A program made the position numbers and the translations under genes. Source: Flavobacterium frigoritolerans (GTDB taxonomy: Bacteria; Bacteroidota; Bacteroidia; Flavobacteriales; Flavobacteriaceae). Taken from it: a stretch of DNA of 64,000 nt. The stretch lies in contig NZ_JAOZEV010000001.1 in NCBI RefSeq assembly GCF_025847275.1, positions 372,001 through 436,000 on the forward strand, read 5' to 3'. Within the stretch, counting starts at the first letter, position 1; every line of letters begins with the position of its first letter. Of this stretch, positions 53,575 to 62,629 are shown one piece after another. The notes under the pieces were generated by a model. It had not been told where the DNA came from and made no database searches. It worked only from the letters and a program-made list of their open reading frames with translations.

Positions 53575-53591
53575 TTGTCACCTTTTGACAA
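53575..53591 (-). promoter_or_regulatory. Dyad TTGTCA-N5-TGACAA before the grpE promoter
   Basis: A perfect six-base inverted repeat with a five-base spacer directly abuts the -33 element. Such a dyad at a heat-shock operon promoter could be an operator, but it is not the CIRCE sequence. The regulator is unknown. Confidence 0.45.
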
Positions 53592-53790
53592 ATTTACATT
53601 TTATTCAACAGCTAATTAACACATTTAAAGCAATCATATTCTCAAAAAATTAATATAATTTTAAGAAAATTGCAATCTAGAATAAATACATTTGATATAA
53701 TTACAAAAATTAATTATTACCTATCAAAATTGAATTTAAGGTTAGCTTCGGCTTTATAATAAATTATTAATTCAACTTTACCTTATATTA

Positions 53791-53827
53791 AAAAAAGCTT
53801 CGCCTATTTAAGACGAAGCTTTTTTTT
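53791..53827. terminator. Bidirectional terminator near tRNA-Trp
   Basis: AAAAAAGCTTCG pairs with CGAAGCTTTTTT around CCTATTTAAGA, with A and T flanks. On the minus strand it follows the tRNA gene and could end its transcript. Confidence 0.85.
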
Positions 53828-53902
53828 ATGCTTTTTACCTTTAACTCTACGAAAGCCTGTGATAAATAATTAATAACAGTTGTTATTTAATCTGTTTTAT
53901 TG

Positions 53903-53973
53903 CACGGGCGGAGGGATTCGAACCCCCATCAACGGTTTTGGAGACCGCTATTCTACCCTTGAACTACGCCCGT
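53903..53973 (-). tRNA. trpT: tRNA-Trp (anticodon CCA)
   Basis: On the minus strand a complete cloverleaf is formed. The acceptor arms are ACGGGCG and CGCCCGT with discriminator G, the anticodon stem GCGGT/ACCGT encloses CTCCAAA with anticodon CCA, and the T arm is GGGGG-TTCGAAT-CCCTC. The 3' CCA is not encoded. The 71-base length is near the minimum because the D arm is compact. Confidence 0.95.
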
Positions 53974-54164
53974 AACTTAAGGCCGCAAATTAAACGCTTT
54001 TTTTTCTTTTCTACCAATTATTTCACGCAAATTTAAACCGATTTAAACTAATAAATACCAATAATTCATTAACACAATCACCTCCAAAGCTTTATGAAAC
54101 CTACATTTTTCTTTCGAAACAAAAATTTTGCAGAATAACCGCAAAGATTACTAAGATTTTAAAG

Positions 54165-54230
54165 ATATTGTTTTATAAAAACGCAAAGTTCGCAAAGCTT
54201 TGTGTTCATCTAGCTTTGCGAACTTTATAT
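54165..54230. repeat. 14-bp perfect hairpin of the 'cgcaaagttcgcaaagc' type
   Basis: AAAGTTCGCAAAGC at 54185-54198 is the exact reverse complement of GCTTTGCGAACTTT at 54213-54226. The neighbouring string TTTTATAAAAACGCAAAGTT is repeated in reverse at 27010-27028. The gap before hisS is filled with this debris; it also shares words with the region 29215-29275. Confidence 0.65.
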
Positions 54231-54279
54231 TTTATATGCGTGAAGTAAAATTAAATCTAACGGACTTTGCAGTTAAAAA

Positions 54280-55653
54280 CTAATCTAACAAAGCCTTTTT
54301 TAACCCTTCTAAATCAACCGAAACTTGTTCGCCTGTTAGTAAATTCTTTAGTGAATATGAATTTGACTCTATTTCTTGTTCACCTACAATAACTGCAAAA
54401 GGAATTGCACGCTTATCAGCATGTTGAAACTGCTTTCCGACCTTTACATTTTCAGGATATAACTCTACTTTTATATTCTCTTTTCTTAGTTCCTGAATTG
54501 CTTTCAGTGCATAAAATGCTTCTTTATCACCATAATTTATAAACAAGGCTTTAGAAGTTGCAGCAACAGTTTCTGGAAACAATTGTAATTCTTCAAGTAC
54601 CAAATAAATACGATCCAAGCCAAAAGAGATTCCAACACCGCTCATATTTTTCAATCCAAAAATACCAGTTAAATCGTCATATCTTCCGCCACCACCTATA
54701 GATCCCATGGCAACCGTTTTTGGCGCTCCAATTTCAAAAATTGCTCCTGTATAATAATTAAGTCCACGAGCAAGCGTAACATCTAAATCCAGAATTGCAG
54801 TAGACAAACCTAAATTTGAAACGTTATCACATATAAATCGTAATTCTTCCACACCTTTCATTCCTTCTTCTGAAGAAGATAATAAATCTGAAAGCTGATT
54901 AATTTTATCCGAAATAGTTCCTGTAAAACTAAATAATGGTTGCACTTTTACAAGCGCTTCTTCCGAAATTCCTTTCTCCATCATTTCTTTCTTCACACCA
55001 TCTTCGCCTATTTTATCAAGCTTGTCCAGCGCTACTGTAAAATCTATTAATTTATCCGAAGCACCAATAACTTCAGCAATTCCAGATAATATTTTTCGAT
55101 TGTTTATTTTAATTGTTACCCCATTTAACCCCAAAGAGGTAAAAACAGTGTCATACAATTGCACCAACTCCACTTCTTGCCATAATGATTTAGAACCAAC
55201 TACATCGGCATCACATTGAAAAAACTCTCTAAAACGCCCTTTCTGCGGACGATCAGCACGCCAAACTGGCTGAATCTGATATCTTTTAAAAGGAAACTCA
55301 ATTTCGTTTTGATGCTGCACCACATATCTCGCAAACGGAACAGTTAAGTCATAACGCAATGCTTTTTCAGAAATACTTGAAGTTAACTTTGTACTGTCTT
55401 TTGCCTCCAAATGCGCTTCATTTGCCTTAGACAAATAGTCACCCGAATTCAATATTTTAAAAATCAATCGATCTCCTTCTTCTCCGTATTTCCCCATTAA
55501 GGTTTCCGAATTCTCAAAAGATGGCGTTTCAATTGGTTGAAAACCAAATTTCTCGAAATTGGTTTTTATAATCTGAATAATATATTGACGTTTTGCCACC
55601 TCTGTTGGTGAAAAATCTCTGGTTCCTTTAGGAATACTAGGTTTTGATGCCAT
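54280..55653 (-). CDS. hisS: Histidyl-tRNA synthetase
   Basis: HisRS charges tRNA-His. The class II motifs are present: motif 1 around [16 protein letters not shown], motif 2 [30 protein letters not shown], and motif 3 [18 protein letters not shown]. Specific His motifs are [15 protein letters not shown] and [16 protein letters not shown]-terminal anticodon-binding domain (about 365-455) contains [31 protein letters not shown]. The 457-aa length is at the upper end of the family. The upstream gap holds a near-consensus promoter (GATATTTGCAC on the minus strand). Confidence 0.97.
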   Translation of the reverse strand: MASKPSIPKGTRDFSPTEVAKRQYIIQIIKTNFEKFGFQPIETPSFENSETLMGKYGEEGDRLIFKILNSGDYLSKANEAHLEAKDSTKLTSSISEKALRYDLTVPFARYVVQHQNEIEFPFKRYQIQPVWRADRPQKGRFREFFQCDADVVGSKSLWQEVELVQLYDTVFTSLGLNGVTIKINNRKILSGIAEVIGASDKLIDFTVALDKLDKIGEDGVKKEMMEKGISEEALVKVQPLFSFTGTISDKINQLSDLLSSSEEGMKGVEELRFICDNVSNLGLSTAILDLDVTLARGLNYYTGAIFEIGAPKTVAMGSIGGGGRYDDLTGIFGLKNMSGVGISFGLDRIYLVLEELQLFPETVAATSKALFINYGDKEAFYALKAIQELRKENIKVELYPENVKVGKQFQHADKRAIPFAVIVGEQEIESNSYSLKNLLTGEQVSVDLEGLKKALLD

Positions 55654-55797
55654 TTATCTTACTATTTAAAATTTTAGATTAATGATTTAAATTTCTCCTA
55701 ATCATAAATCGAGTGCAAATATCTCACTTTTTAAAATAAATATTGACTCTTCTAAAACAAACTTGTAACAAAAATTGTATTTTCGTGACAAACTAGT

Positions 55798-57042
55798 ATG
55801 ATGCTAAAATTATTCAAAGAAAATATCCGAATTGCATTTGGTTCGATTCGAACTCAATTATTACGAACGATTCTTACCGTTTTAATTATCGCAATCGGCA
55901 TCACTGCTTTAGTTGGAATCCTAACCGTAGTTTCTGCTTTAGAAAATACTATTTCCACCGATTTTGCTTCTATGGGAGCAAATACCTTCAACATTAATCA
56001 GTACGAAAACGAAGTTAGAAACCGTGGTGGCAACGAAAGAGAGGTCGTAAATCCTATTATTTCCTATCCCGAAGCTGTCGTCTTCAAAAACAAATTTAAA
56101 TACCCGTTTAGCGAAACTTCGCTTTCATTTACAGCAACTTCTACCGCCGAAGTAAAATACCTCGCCACTAAAACCGATCCCGAAATTAAAGTTCTGGGTG
56201 TCGATGAGCATTTTATTAGGAACTCAGGTCTAGAAACTAGTATCGGAAGAACCTTCAATCAATTTGATATCGAAAACAACACCTATGTATGCGTATTAGG
56301 TTCCGATTTCATGAAAGGCCTATTAAAAGATGTAAATCCAATTGATAAAATCATATCCATACGTGGCGCGCGTTTTAAAGTTATTGGTGTACTTAAAGAA
56401 AAAGGATCCACATTTGGAAACAGTCAGGATTTACGCGTGCTAATTCCCATACAAGTAGCACGTTCCCTATTTACCGCTCCAAACATAAATTACACCATAA
56501 GCGTAATGGTTTCTAAAAAAGAATTACTGGATCAAGCCATCGACAACGCTACAAGTACCATGCGTCGTGTTCGAAAATTAAGTCCAATACGTGATAATAA
56601 TTTTGGAGTAGTACGAAGCGATGATCTTATTAATCGAATCCTCAGTATCACACAATACCTTAGTTTGGCTTCATGGGCCATTAGCATTATTACCATATTA
56701 GGTTCATCAATCGCCTTAATGAATATCATGATTGTATCCGTAACAGAGCGTACGCGCGAAATCGGTGTTCGTAAAGCCTTAGGTGCTAAAAAGATAACTG
56801 TTGCCGTTCAGTTTTTTATCGAAACCTTACTCATCGGACAATTAGGCGGATTAGTCGGAATTATTCTAGGAATCTTAATTGGTTACGGAATTTCATCGGC
56901 CATGGATTTTATATTCGTAATTCCGTGGGTAGCAATCTTTGCAGCATTTGCCACAAGTTTTATTGTTGCTATAGTTTCCGGATTATATCCTGCTATAAAA
57001 GCATCCCAACTTGATCCTATCGAGGCTTTACGCTATGAGTAA
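55798..57042 (+). CDS. FtsX/MacB-type ABC transporter permease
   Basis: The 414-aa protein has one N-terminal helix (residues 21-44: LLRTILTVLIIAIGITALVGI), a periplasmic MacB-core domain (about 45-280) and three C-terminal helices with GSSIALMNIMIVSVTERTREIGVRKALGAK, the diagnostic FtsX signature. It exports macrolides, peptides or lipids with a partner ATPase of the MacB type, which is not next to it. The ATPase at 1541-2239 has the right type but lies 53 kb away. The start could be either of two adjacent ATGs. The unit is divergent from hisS. Confidence 0.9.
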   Translation: MMLKLFKENIRIAFGSIRTQLLRTILTVLIIAIGITALVGILTVVSALENTISTDFASMGANTFNINQYENEVRNRGGNEREVVNPIISYPEAVVFKNKFKYPFSETSLSFTATSTAEVKYLATKTDPEIKVLGVDEHFIRNSGLETSIGRTFNQFDIENNTYVCVLGSDFMKGLLKDVNPIDKIISIRGARFKVIGVLKEKGSTFGNSQDLRVLIPIQVARSLFTAPNINYTISVMVSKKELLDQAIDNATSTMRRVRKLSPIRDNNFGVVRSDDLINRILSITQYLSLASWAISIITILGSSIALMNIMIVSVTERTREIGVRKALGAKKITVAVQFFIETLLIGQLGGLVGIILGILIGYGISSAMDFIFVIPWVAIFAAFATSFIVAIVSGLYPAIKASQLDPIEALRYE

Positions 57043-57134
57043 TCTTTCATAGTTGGCAATCGCAGCTACAACATAACTAAACTATTTTACCAAAAGAAAG
57101 TTTTTAGGAGCACAACTTAATAGTTTGATAACAC

Positions 57135-57276
57135 GGACTGTCCCGCTTTACGTTCCAATCTTTTATCTTGAAAAAATATCAAGATAAAAGGATTTCCACT
57201 ACAATCGGGGCTATTTTACAACTCCCATTTTCAAATCACGTTCTCATCCTACAAGGTTAAAAAAAACCTTGCAGGA
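57135..57276. repeat. Intergenic palindromic element between convergent genes
   Basis: The string GACTGTCCCGCTTTACGTTC leads to the stem AATCTTTTATCTTG (57158-57170) with CAAGATAAAAGGATT (57180-57194) and ends CACTACAATCGGGGCT. A second hairpin, TCCTACAAGGTT with AACCTTGCAGGA, is at 57247-57276. The first resembles the widespread 'tcccgct...ttttcactacaatcggggct' repeats of Flavobacterium intergenic DNA, known to me by memory only. No coding frame exists. Confidence 0.6.
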
Positions 57277-57316
57277 AACTCCCATTTTATTTTTCACTTT
57301 TCACAAAACAAAAAAC

Positions 57317-58171
57317 TTATTTAATGCAAAAAATCATCCTATCATTATCGTAGATATCCTTACGCAATTCGATGTTTTTAAAACCTAGATTTTCAAGCAA
57401 TTCAACTGTCTCTTTTCCTAAATACTGGTTAATTTCAAAGTAAAGACTTCCGTTTTTTACCAAATTTTTCTGTGCCAATTCAGCTATTTTTCTGTAAAAT
57501 ATCAGCGCATCATTATCAGCCACAAAAAGCGCCAAATGAGGTTCGTTATCTAAGACATTTTTCTTTATTTCTTCTTTTTCTAAATTTCGAACATAAGGTG
57601 GATTCGAAACTATAATATCAAACTCTTGCATTAAATCTTCTGTTTCTAAAATATTTTGATGCAAAAAAGTAACCGAAACTTCGTTAGAAATCGCATTCCT
57701 TTTGGCTGTAGCCAAAGCTCCTTCTGAAACATCAATTGCAAAAACCTGAGCTTTAGTAAGGTTCTTAGCCAACGAAATTGCAACACAGCCGCTTCCTGTA
57801 CCTATATCTAAAATTTTTAGATTTTTGTTTTTTTGAATTGCTAGATGATTAGATATAATCCACTCCACTAGTTCTTCTGTCTCTGGTCGTGGAATCAATA
57901 CATTTGGATTTACCTCAAAATCCAATCCGTAGAAATTTGTCTTTCCTAACAAATATTGAATCGGAATTTCCTTTTTCAATTCAGCAACTAACATATTCCA
58001 ATCTACAATTTCTTCCTCTAAAAAAGACAAATCCGGATTTAAAGCCAAATCTATTTGTTTGAGATTTCGTTTCTCTTCTAAAATTAAATAGAAAAAACTC
58101 TCCACTTCCAGAACATCATAAATCTCTGAAAGCTCTTGAATAAATTGCGTTCTATATTGTTTTATTTTCAT
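57317..58171 (-). CDS. prmC: Peptide chain release factor N5-glutamine methyltransferase
   Basis: PrmC methylates the GGQ glutamine of RF1 and RF2. The N-terminal helical region and the catalytic domain are present: LLGKTNFYGLDFEVNPNVLIPRPETEELVEW, ILDIGTGSGCVAISLA as SAM motif I, and DIIVSNPPYV as the NPPY motif that binds the Gln. I use the ATG at 58169-58171 (MKIKQYRTQ), giving 284 aa; the in-frame ATG at 58207 would overlap the upstream gene's stop. The upstream gene encodes a lipoprotein, with 29 bases between. Confidence 0.93.
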   Translation of the reverse strand: MKIKQYRTQFIQELSEIYDVLEVESFFYLILEEKRNLKQIDLALNPDLSFLEEEIVDWNMLVAELKKEIPIQYLLGKTNFYGLDFEVNPNVLIPRPETEELVEWIISNHLAIQKNKNLKILDIGTGSGCVAISLAKNLTKAQVFAIDVSEGALATAKRNAISNEVSVTFLHQNILETEDLMQEFDIIVSNPPYVRNLEKEEIKKNVLDNEPHLALFVADNDALIFYRKIAELAQKNLVKNGSLYFEINQYLGKETVELLENLGFKNIELRKDIYDNDRMIFCIK

Positions 58172-58200
58172 TTTATATTTGTTGTTAAAAGCAGGTTTAA

Positions 58201-59010
58201 TTAGCAATCAAATTGCACTGCAATTTCAGAAACTTTTTTTATCGCTTCTCCACTTTTTGCCTTTGATGAAAGAAACAAAATTACTCGTTCCTCTTCATAA
58301 TCCCTATTGGCACTAAAAACAAAGTCTAATTTTCCGTCACCATCAATATCTCCTGCAAAAAGTAACACTACAAATGTATCGTTAAATGACTGTTCTGTTA
58401 AAAGTAATTTTTCGGTAGTATTCCCTGAGGTTAGGTAAAGCTTATAATTTTCGACCTTCTTAAAAACCTCTTCTTTATTATCATCCGTAGAAACCATTTC
58501 AGAAGAAAGCACTTTACCTTCGGCACGCAAAATATAATTTATATTATTAAATGTATAAGTTACTTTTTCGGTTGGCCATATTTTGTCTTTGTTAATTTTC
58601 AACGATTTTATTTTTCCTAATTTCAAACTAGGATAATCTATAAAAATGATTGATTTGTTTTTAGGAATAATTGATATTAAAGAATCTCCTGAACACTCAT
58701 CGAATCCTTTTTCTATTTTAAAATCTGCATTCCCTAAATAGTACTCCCCATTCATTTCATATAAATCAATCCACGTTTTAGTTAAAGAAGCTGCAGGGTT
58801 TTCACCTTCATAACTTCGATAACTTCGTGGCAACAAAATATCAAAGTCATTTTTAAATTCTTCATCCGAAACTACTTCTTTTTCCTGGATAGAATCTTTC
58901 CCAACCGGTTTCTCACTAACCTCAATAGTTTTTTCTGTTTTTATTTCTTTAGCATCTTTACAAGAAAATAAGATTGAAATTAAAACAATTCCAACAACAA
59001 TTTTTTTCAT
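58201..59010 (-). CDS. Periplasmic lipoprotein with EF-hand-like loop, 269 aa
   Basis: The lipobox FSC gives Cys17 as anchor (ISILFSCKD). A charged linker of Lys and Glu (20-60) leads to a domain in beta-strands with FAGDIDGDGKLDFVFSANRD near residues 222-241, a calcium-binding EF-hand-like loop as in FG-GAP or VCBS repeats. The family is not recognised. It lies between the GNAT gene (4-base gap) and prmC on the same strand, so it is probably co-transcribed with both. No catalytic residues are identified. Confidence 0.7.
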   Translation of the reverse strand: MKKIVVGIVLISILFSCKDAKEIKTEKTIEVSEKPVGKDSIQEKEVVSDEEFKNDFDILLPRSYRSYEGENPAASLTKTWIDLYEMNGEYYLGNADFKIEKGFDECSGDSLISIIPKNKSIIFIDYPSLKLGKIKSLKINKDKIWPTEKVTYTFNNINYILRAEGKVLSSEMVSTDDNKEEVFKKVENYKLYLTSGNTTEKLLLTEQSFNDTFVVLLFAGDIDGDGKLDFVFSANRDYEEERVILFLSSKAKSGEAIKKVSEIAVQFDC

Positions 59011-59014
59011 ACAC

Positions 59015-59500
59015 TTATATTTTTTTCAACATCCATATTGGGCATGAAGTATGACCTGTACACCCCATTGGAGCATCAAGATATTCAAAACCTGATTTTT
59101 TATATAATTTTTGAGCTGCATGCATAAAAGGCATCGTTTCGATATAACAATTTTCGAAACCAAAATCCTTAGCGCTTTCCAAACATTTTTCCATCATTTT
59201 ACTCCCTATTCCTAAGCCACGGGTTTCTGGTAAGAAATACATTTTTTGCAATTCACAAATTGTTGATGCTTCATTCTCTAGAGGAGCAATTCCTACACAT
59301 CCTACGATTTTATCATTATTTACGACCACATAATAAACCGACTTAGGCTTATTGTATTCTTCAAACATAAAATCTAAATACGCATCTTCGTATGCTGTTC
59401 CTACTTTTGGAATATTCAACTCATCAAAAACCGCTCTTATTAATTGTGCCACAGCCTGATTGTCTTCTTTTTTTATTTTTCTGATAATCCAATTTTCCAT
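59015..59500 (-). CDS. GNAT N-acetyltransferase
   Basis: The 161-aa protein starts WIIRKIKKEDNQAVAQLIR, has YYVVVNNDKIVGCVGIAPLE as the central strands and LPETRGLGIGSKMMEKCLE as the CoA-binding motif A (R-G-x-G-I/L-G). CYIETMPFMHAAQKLYKKSGFEYL completes the fold. The acceptor cannot be assigned. The gene has a good -7 element upstream (59529-59536) and begins the group GNAT - lipoprotein - prmC, separated by 4 and 29 bases. Confidence 0.87.
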   Translation of the reverse strand: MENWIIRKIKKEDNQAVAQLIRAVFDELNIPKVGTAYEDAYLDFMFEEYNKPKSVYYVVVNNDKIVGCVGIAPLENEASTICELQKMYFLPETRGLGIGSKMMEKCLESAKDFGFENCYIETMPFMHAAQKLYKKSGFEYLDAPMGCTGHTSCPIWMLKKI

Positions 59501-59528
59501 TTCTTCTTATTCTGTCTTACTTAAAGTA

Positions 59529-59536
59529 CAAAAGTA
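59529..59536 (-). promoter_or_regulatory. -7 promoter element of the GNAT-lipoprotein-prmC group
   Basis: TACTTTTG on the minus strand fits TAnnTTTG and lies 28 bases before the GNAT start codon. The region that should hold the -33 element overlaps the degraded repeat copy at 59544-59736. Confidence 0.5.
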
Positions 59537-59543
59537 AATATAC

Positions 59544-59736
59544 TTTAACTCGTTGGATGCAATTCGTAAAAAAAAATCTAACAGATAAAAGCATCGATTT
59601 AAACTTACAATTATAAAGGATTCTAGAAAATCATAATCTTTTCATATGGTCTTATTATTTCAAGTGAAACCTCTTTTTTTTAAACTTCGTAAACTATGAA
59701 TCTATACGTTAAAAAAATCATGTCCAATGGATTATA
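59544..59736 (+). repeat. Dispersed element with terminal inverted repeats, copy 4 (strongly degraded)
   Basis: The left end TTAACTCGTTGGATGCAATT (59545-59564) matches the left end of copy 1 with four changes. The right end ATCATGTCCAATGGATTAT (59718-59735) matches the inverse end less well, and AACTATGAATCTATACGTTA resembles the internal CTATGTTTCTATGTGTTA. The core differs. It is an old copy, shorter than 220 bases. Confidence 0.5.
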
Positions 59737-59789
59737 TAATATTGCCGTTTTAGATAGTTTCAAAATTAAATCATAAACTCAAAAATAAC

Positions 59790-59797
59790 TACTTTTG
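59790..59797 (+). promoter_or_regulatory. -7 promoter element of ribD
   Basis: TACTTTTG fits TAnnTTTG and ends only four bases before the GTG start codon, so transcription should start at or beside the start codon. Confidence 0.6.
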
Positions 59798-59801
59798 TAT
59801 T

Positions 59802-60857
59802 GTGAATATACATGAAAAATACATAAAACGCTGCATTCAACTTGCCAAAAACGGCCTAGGAACTACCTATCCAAACCCAATGGTTGGTAGCGTAATCGTT
59901 TATAATGATACGATAATAGGAGAAGGCTGGCACAAAAAAGCCGGAGAACCTCATGCCGAAGTAAATGCAATAAACTCTGTGAAAGATAAATCGTTACTCA
60001 AAAAAGCAACTATTTACGTAAGTTTAGAACCCTGTAGTCATTTTGGAAAAACACCTCCTTGCTGTGATTTAATTATTGAAAATGAAATTCCGAATGTAGT
60101 TGTGGGAACAGTTGATCCAAACGAAAAGGTTGCGGGTAAAGGAATTAAAAAACTTCTTGAAGCTGGAAAAAAAGTCATCATTGGAGTTCTAGAAGATGAA
60201 TGTAACGAACTAAACAAACGTTTTTTTACTTTTCATCAACAAAAAAGACCTTATATAATCTTAAAATGGGCAGAATCTAAAGACGGATTCCTTGCTCCCG
60301 AAAAAGACAACAATACTATTTCAAAAAGAGAACCTATCTGGATTACGAATATATACTCCAGACAGCTGGTACACAAATGGCGAAGTGAAGAACAAGCCAT
60401 TTTAGTAGGAACTCAAACCGTTATCGACGACAACCCTAAATTAAATACTCGTGATTGGACTGGAAATAACCCTGTGCGTGTAGTTTTAGACCAGAACAAT
60501 CGCATTCCTCAAGACAGTCATATTTTTAGCAATGATGTTAAAACTATCGTATTTACAAAATCCAAAATTGCCATTGAAAAAGAAAACCTTATCTTTGAAG
60601 TAATTGATTTTAAAGAAAATATAATCCCGCAAATACTTGCTGTTTTATACCAACATCAGATTCAATCAATTATTATTGAAGGCGGACTGCAAACTTTACA
60701 AACCTTTATTGATACCAATCTTTGGGATGAAGGTCGCTTTTTTGTTGGAAATACTTACTTTACAAAAGGCACCAAAGCTCCTGTAGTTACTGGCAAAAAA
60801 TATAAACACACACACATTGGCAAAGACGAATTAATACAAGTTAGAAACCATGATTGA
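59802..60857 (+). CDS. ribD: Bifunctional riboflavin biosynthesis deaminase/reductase RibD
   Basis: RibD removes the pyrimidine amino group and reduces the ribose in riboflavin synthesis. The N-terminal zinc deaminase has GEPHAEVNAI and LEPCSHFGKTPPCC (ligands His, Cys, Cys). The C-terminal reductase (150-351) has KWAESKDGFLAP, QAILVGTQTVIDDNPKLNTRD and QSIIIEGGLQTLQTFI. The start is GTG at 59802, which puts the conserved NIHEKYIKRCIQLAKNGLGTTYPNPMVGSVIVY at the N-terminus. A -7 element ends four bases before it, suggesting a leaderless message. The HAD gene overlaps its stop by 8 bases. Confidence 0.95.
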   Translation: MNIHEKYIKRCIQLAKNGLGTTYPNPMVGSVIVYNDTIIGEGWHKKAGEPHAEVNAINSVKDKSLLKKATIYVSLEPCSHFGKTPPCCDLIIENEIPNVVVGTVDPNEKVAGKGIKKLLEAGKKVIIGVLEDECNELNKRFFTFHQQKRPYIILKWAESKDGFLAPEKDNNTISKREPIWITNIYSRQLVHKWRSEEQAILVGTQTVIDDNPKLNTRDWTGNNPVRVVLDQNNRIPQDSHIFSNDVKTIVFTKSKIAIEKENLIFEVIDFKENIIPQILAVLYQHQIQSIIIEGGLQTLQTFIDTNLWDEGRFFVGNTYFTKGTKAPVVTGKKYKHTHIGKDELIQVRNHD

Positions 60858-61452
60858 CACTATTATTTTTGATTTTGGGGATATATTTATCAACCTAGAC
60901 AAACAAGCTACAATTGATGGATTAAAAAAGCTCGGCCTATCAGAATGGAACCAAAATCTGGATCAATTGAACATTAAATTTGAAACTGGTAACATTACTG
61001 CCGAAGAATTTATATCAGGGTTCCAAAAAGAGATTCCTAATGCATCTGCAAAAGAAATCCTGAATGCATGGAACGCCGTCCTCTTAGATTTTCCATTATA
61101 TCGGTTAGAGTTTCTTCAAATGCTTTCTGAAAAATATAGACTATTCTTATTAAGCAACACCGATTCAATTCATATTAAAACATTCGAGCATAAAACTGGC
61201 GTTTCCTTTTACAGTGATTTCTACCAATGTTTTGAAAAAGTCTATTTTTCATTCGAAATCGGAATGAGAAAACCAAATCACGAAGCCTATAACTACATTA
61301 TAAACAAACACGAACTATCTCCAAAACGAACGTTGTTTGTTGACGACAAAATCGAAAATACCAATGCCGCAGCCGAACTAGGCCTTCAAGTATGGAACCT
61401 ACAAGTAGGTAAAGAAGATGTCGTAGATTTATTTGACAAAAAAATAATTTAA
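60850..61452 (+). CDS. HAD-superfamily hydrolase, YihX/HAD-IA type
   Basis: The 200-aa protein has motif I FDFGDIFINLD (nucleophile Asp8; the second catalytic Asp position is Gly, as in the YihX-like subgroup), motif II LFLLSNTD, motif III KPNHEAYNYI and motif IV LFVDDKIENTNAA. This group acts on sugar phosphates or small phosphorylated compounds. The gene overlaps ribD by 8 bases, so it is translationally coupled and could serve riboflavin synthesis, where a phosphatase is needed to remove the phosphate before RibE/H; this is an inference. Confidence 0.85.
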   Translation: MIDTIIFDFGDIFINLDKQATIDGLKKLGLSEWNQNLDQLNIKFETGNITAEEFISGFQKEIPNASAKEILNAWNAVLLDFPLYRLEFLQMLSEKYRLFLLSNTDSIHIKTFEHKTGVSFYSDFYQCFEKVYFSFEIGMRKPNHEAYNYIINKHELSPKRTLFVDDKIENTNAAAELGLQVWNLQVGKEDVVDLFDKKII

Positions 61453-61461
61453 AAAATAATA

Positions 61462-62094
61462 TTGGAAATCAAAGACACCTACCAAACGATAGCTTCCCCT
61501 TCGGAAGAAGTCTTGTATAAAGAAAAGAGCAGCAAGTTTTTTGGCTATGCTTACCCAATAATATCCGAAGAAGAAGTTAAACCCATTATCGAAACTTTAA
61601 AGAAACAACATCCGAGTGCTGTACATTATTGCTATGCTTATCAATTAGGAATCGAACCTACTGTAAGCTACAGAGCCAATGACGATGGAGAACCAAGCAA
61701 TACTGCAGGAATGCCTATTTATGGGCAAATACAATCTTTTGGCGTTACAAACGTTCTTATTGTTATTGTACGGATATATGGAGGAATCAAATTAGGCGTA
61801 GGAGGTTTAATCGCAGCGTACCGAACAACAGCCCAAATGGCGCTAGAAGTTTGTGAAATTATCGAAAAAACGATTGATGTACGCTTTTTAATTTCATTTG
61901 ACTATAAAAACATGAATAAGGTAATGCGGGTAATTAAAGAAAAAAAACTTGAAATTATATCCCAAGAAATGGAAATAAACGAGGTTTCTGGCCTGCCAAT
62001 TGGTAAAATAACGGTTCAAATACGCAAAAAAAATGCCGAAATAGTATTCGACATTTTTGATTCAATGTTTGAAATAGAGATAAAACCCTGCTAA
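61462..62094 (+). CDS. YigZ / IMPACT family protein
   Basis: The 210-aa protein has an N-terminal UPF0029 domain (about 15-120) with KSSKFFGYAYPI, HPSAVHYCYAYQLG, RANDDGEPSNTAGMPIYGQI and GGIKLGVGGLIAAYRTTAQMAL, and a C-terminal DUF1949-type domain. IMPACT-family members bind ribosome- or translation-associated factors; the bacterial role is not settled. No ATG is present; the start is TTG at 61462. It lies 9 bases after the HAD gene, so ribD, the HAD phosphatase and this gene form an operon. Confidence 0.88.
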   Translation: MEIKDTYQTIASPSEEVLYKEKSSKFFGYAYPIISEEEVKPIIETLKKQHPSAVHYCYAYQLGIEPTVSYRANDDGEPSNTAGMPIYGQIQSFGVTNVLIVIVRIYGGIKLGVGGLIAAYRTTAQMALEVCEIIEKTIDVRFLISFDYKNMNKVMRVIKEKKLEIISQEMEINEVSGLPIGKITVQIRKKNAEIVFDIFDSMFEIEIKPC

Positions 62095-62118
62095 AACCAT
62101 CCTCATTTAAGGCTAATT

Positions 62119-62529
62119 TTAGCAATTATCGATGTTTTTAAGAAGGTCCAAAATATAGCTTGGAGGAGCCATTGGACGACCCGTTTTTAGAGACACAAAT
62201 ACCAAAATAAAGACAGCAGTTGTTAATAACTCATTTAATTCGTTATAGATTGCGCAATCAAATTCTATCTTGACAGATGTCTGACTTTTAAATGTTGTAT
62301 GCACTGTTAATAATTCATCATATCGTGCTGATTTTTTATAATTAATATTCATAGAAACGATTGGCAAAGCAATTCCGCTTTCTTCCATACTTTTATAAGA
62401 AACTCCTTTGTTTCTAAGCCATTCGACGCGGCCAATTTCAAAATATGGAATATAATTACCATGATAAACGACTCCCATTTGATCCGTTTCTGAGTAACGA
62501 ACACGCACTTGAGTTTGATGACTTTTCAT
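62119..62529 (-). CDS. Acyl-CoA thioesterase, YbgC/4HBT type
   Basis: The hot-dog-fold protein of 136 aa has the 4HBT signature RYSETDQMGVVYHGNYIPYFEIGR with the catalytic Asp in SETDQMG and nearby His in VYHGNY, followed by EWLRNKGVSYKSME. YbgC-like enzymes hydrolyse short acyl-CoAs; in E. coli ybgC is in the tol-pal cluster, but no tol genes are here. It is cytoplasmic and is convergent with the ribD operon and divergent from dnaA. Confidence 0.9.
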   Translation of the reverse strand: MKSHQTQVRVRYSETDQMGVVYHGNYIPYFEIGRVEWLRNKGVSYKSMEESGIALPIVSMNINYKKSARYDELLTVHTTFKSQTSVKIEFDCAIYNELNELLTTAVFILVFVSLKTGRPMAPPSYILDLLKNIDNC

Positions 62530-62629
62530 TATTTATTTATTAAAAAAAATTACTTTTTAGAACCTGCCTTACAACATTATTTTAGAAAATTACCATCCAA
62601 AATATTTTTTTTTAACGAAATTTGTTCAC

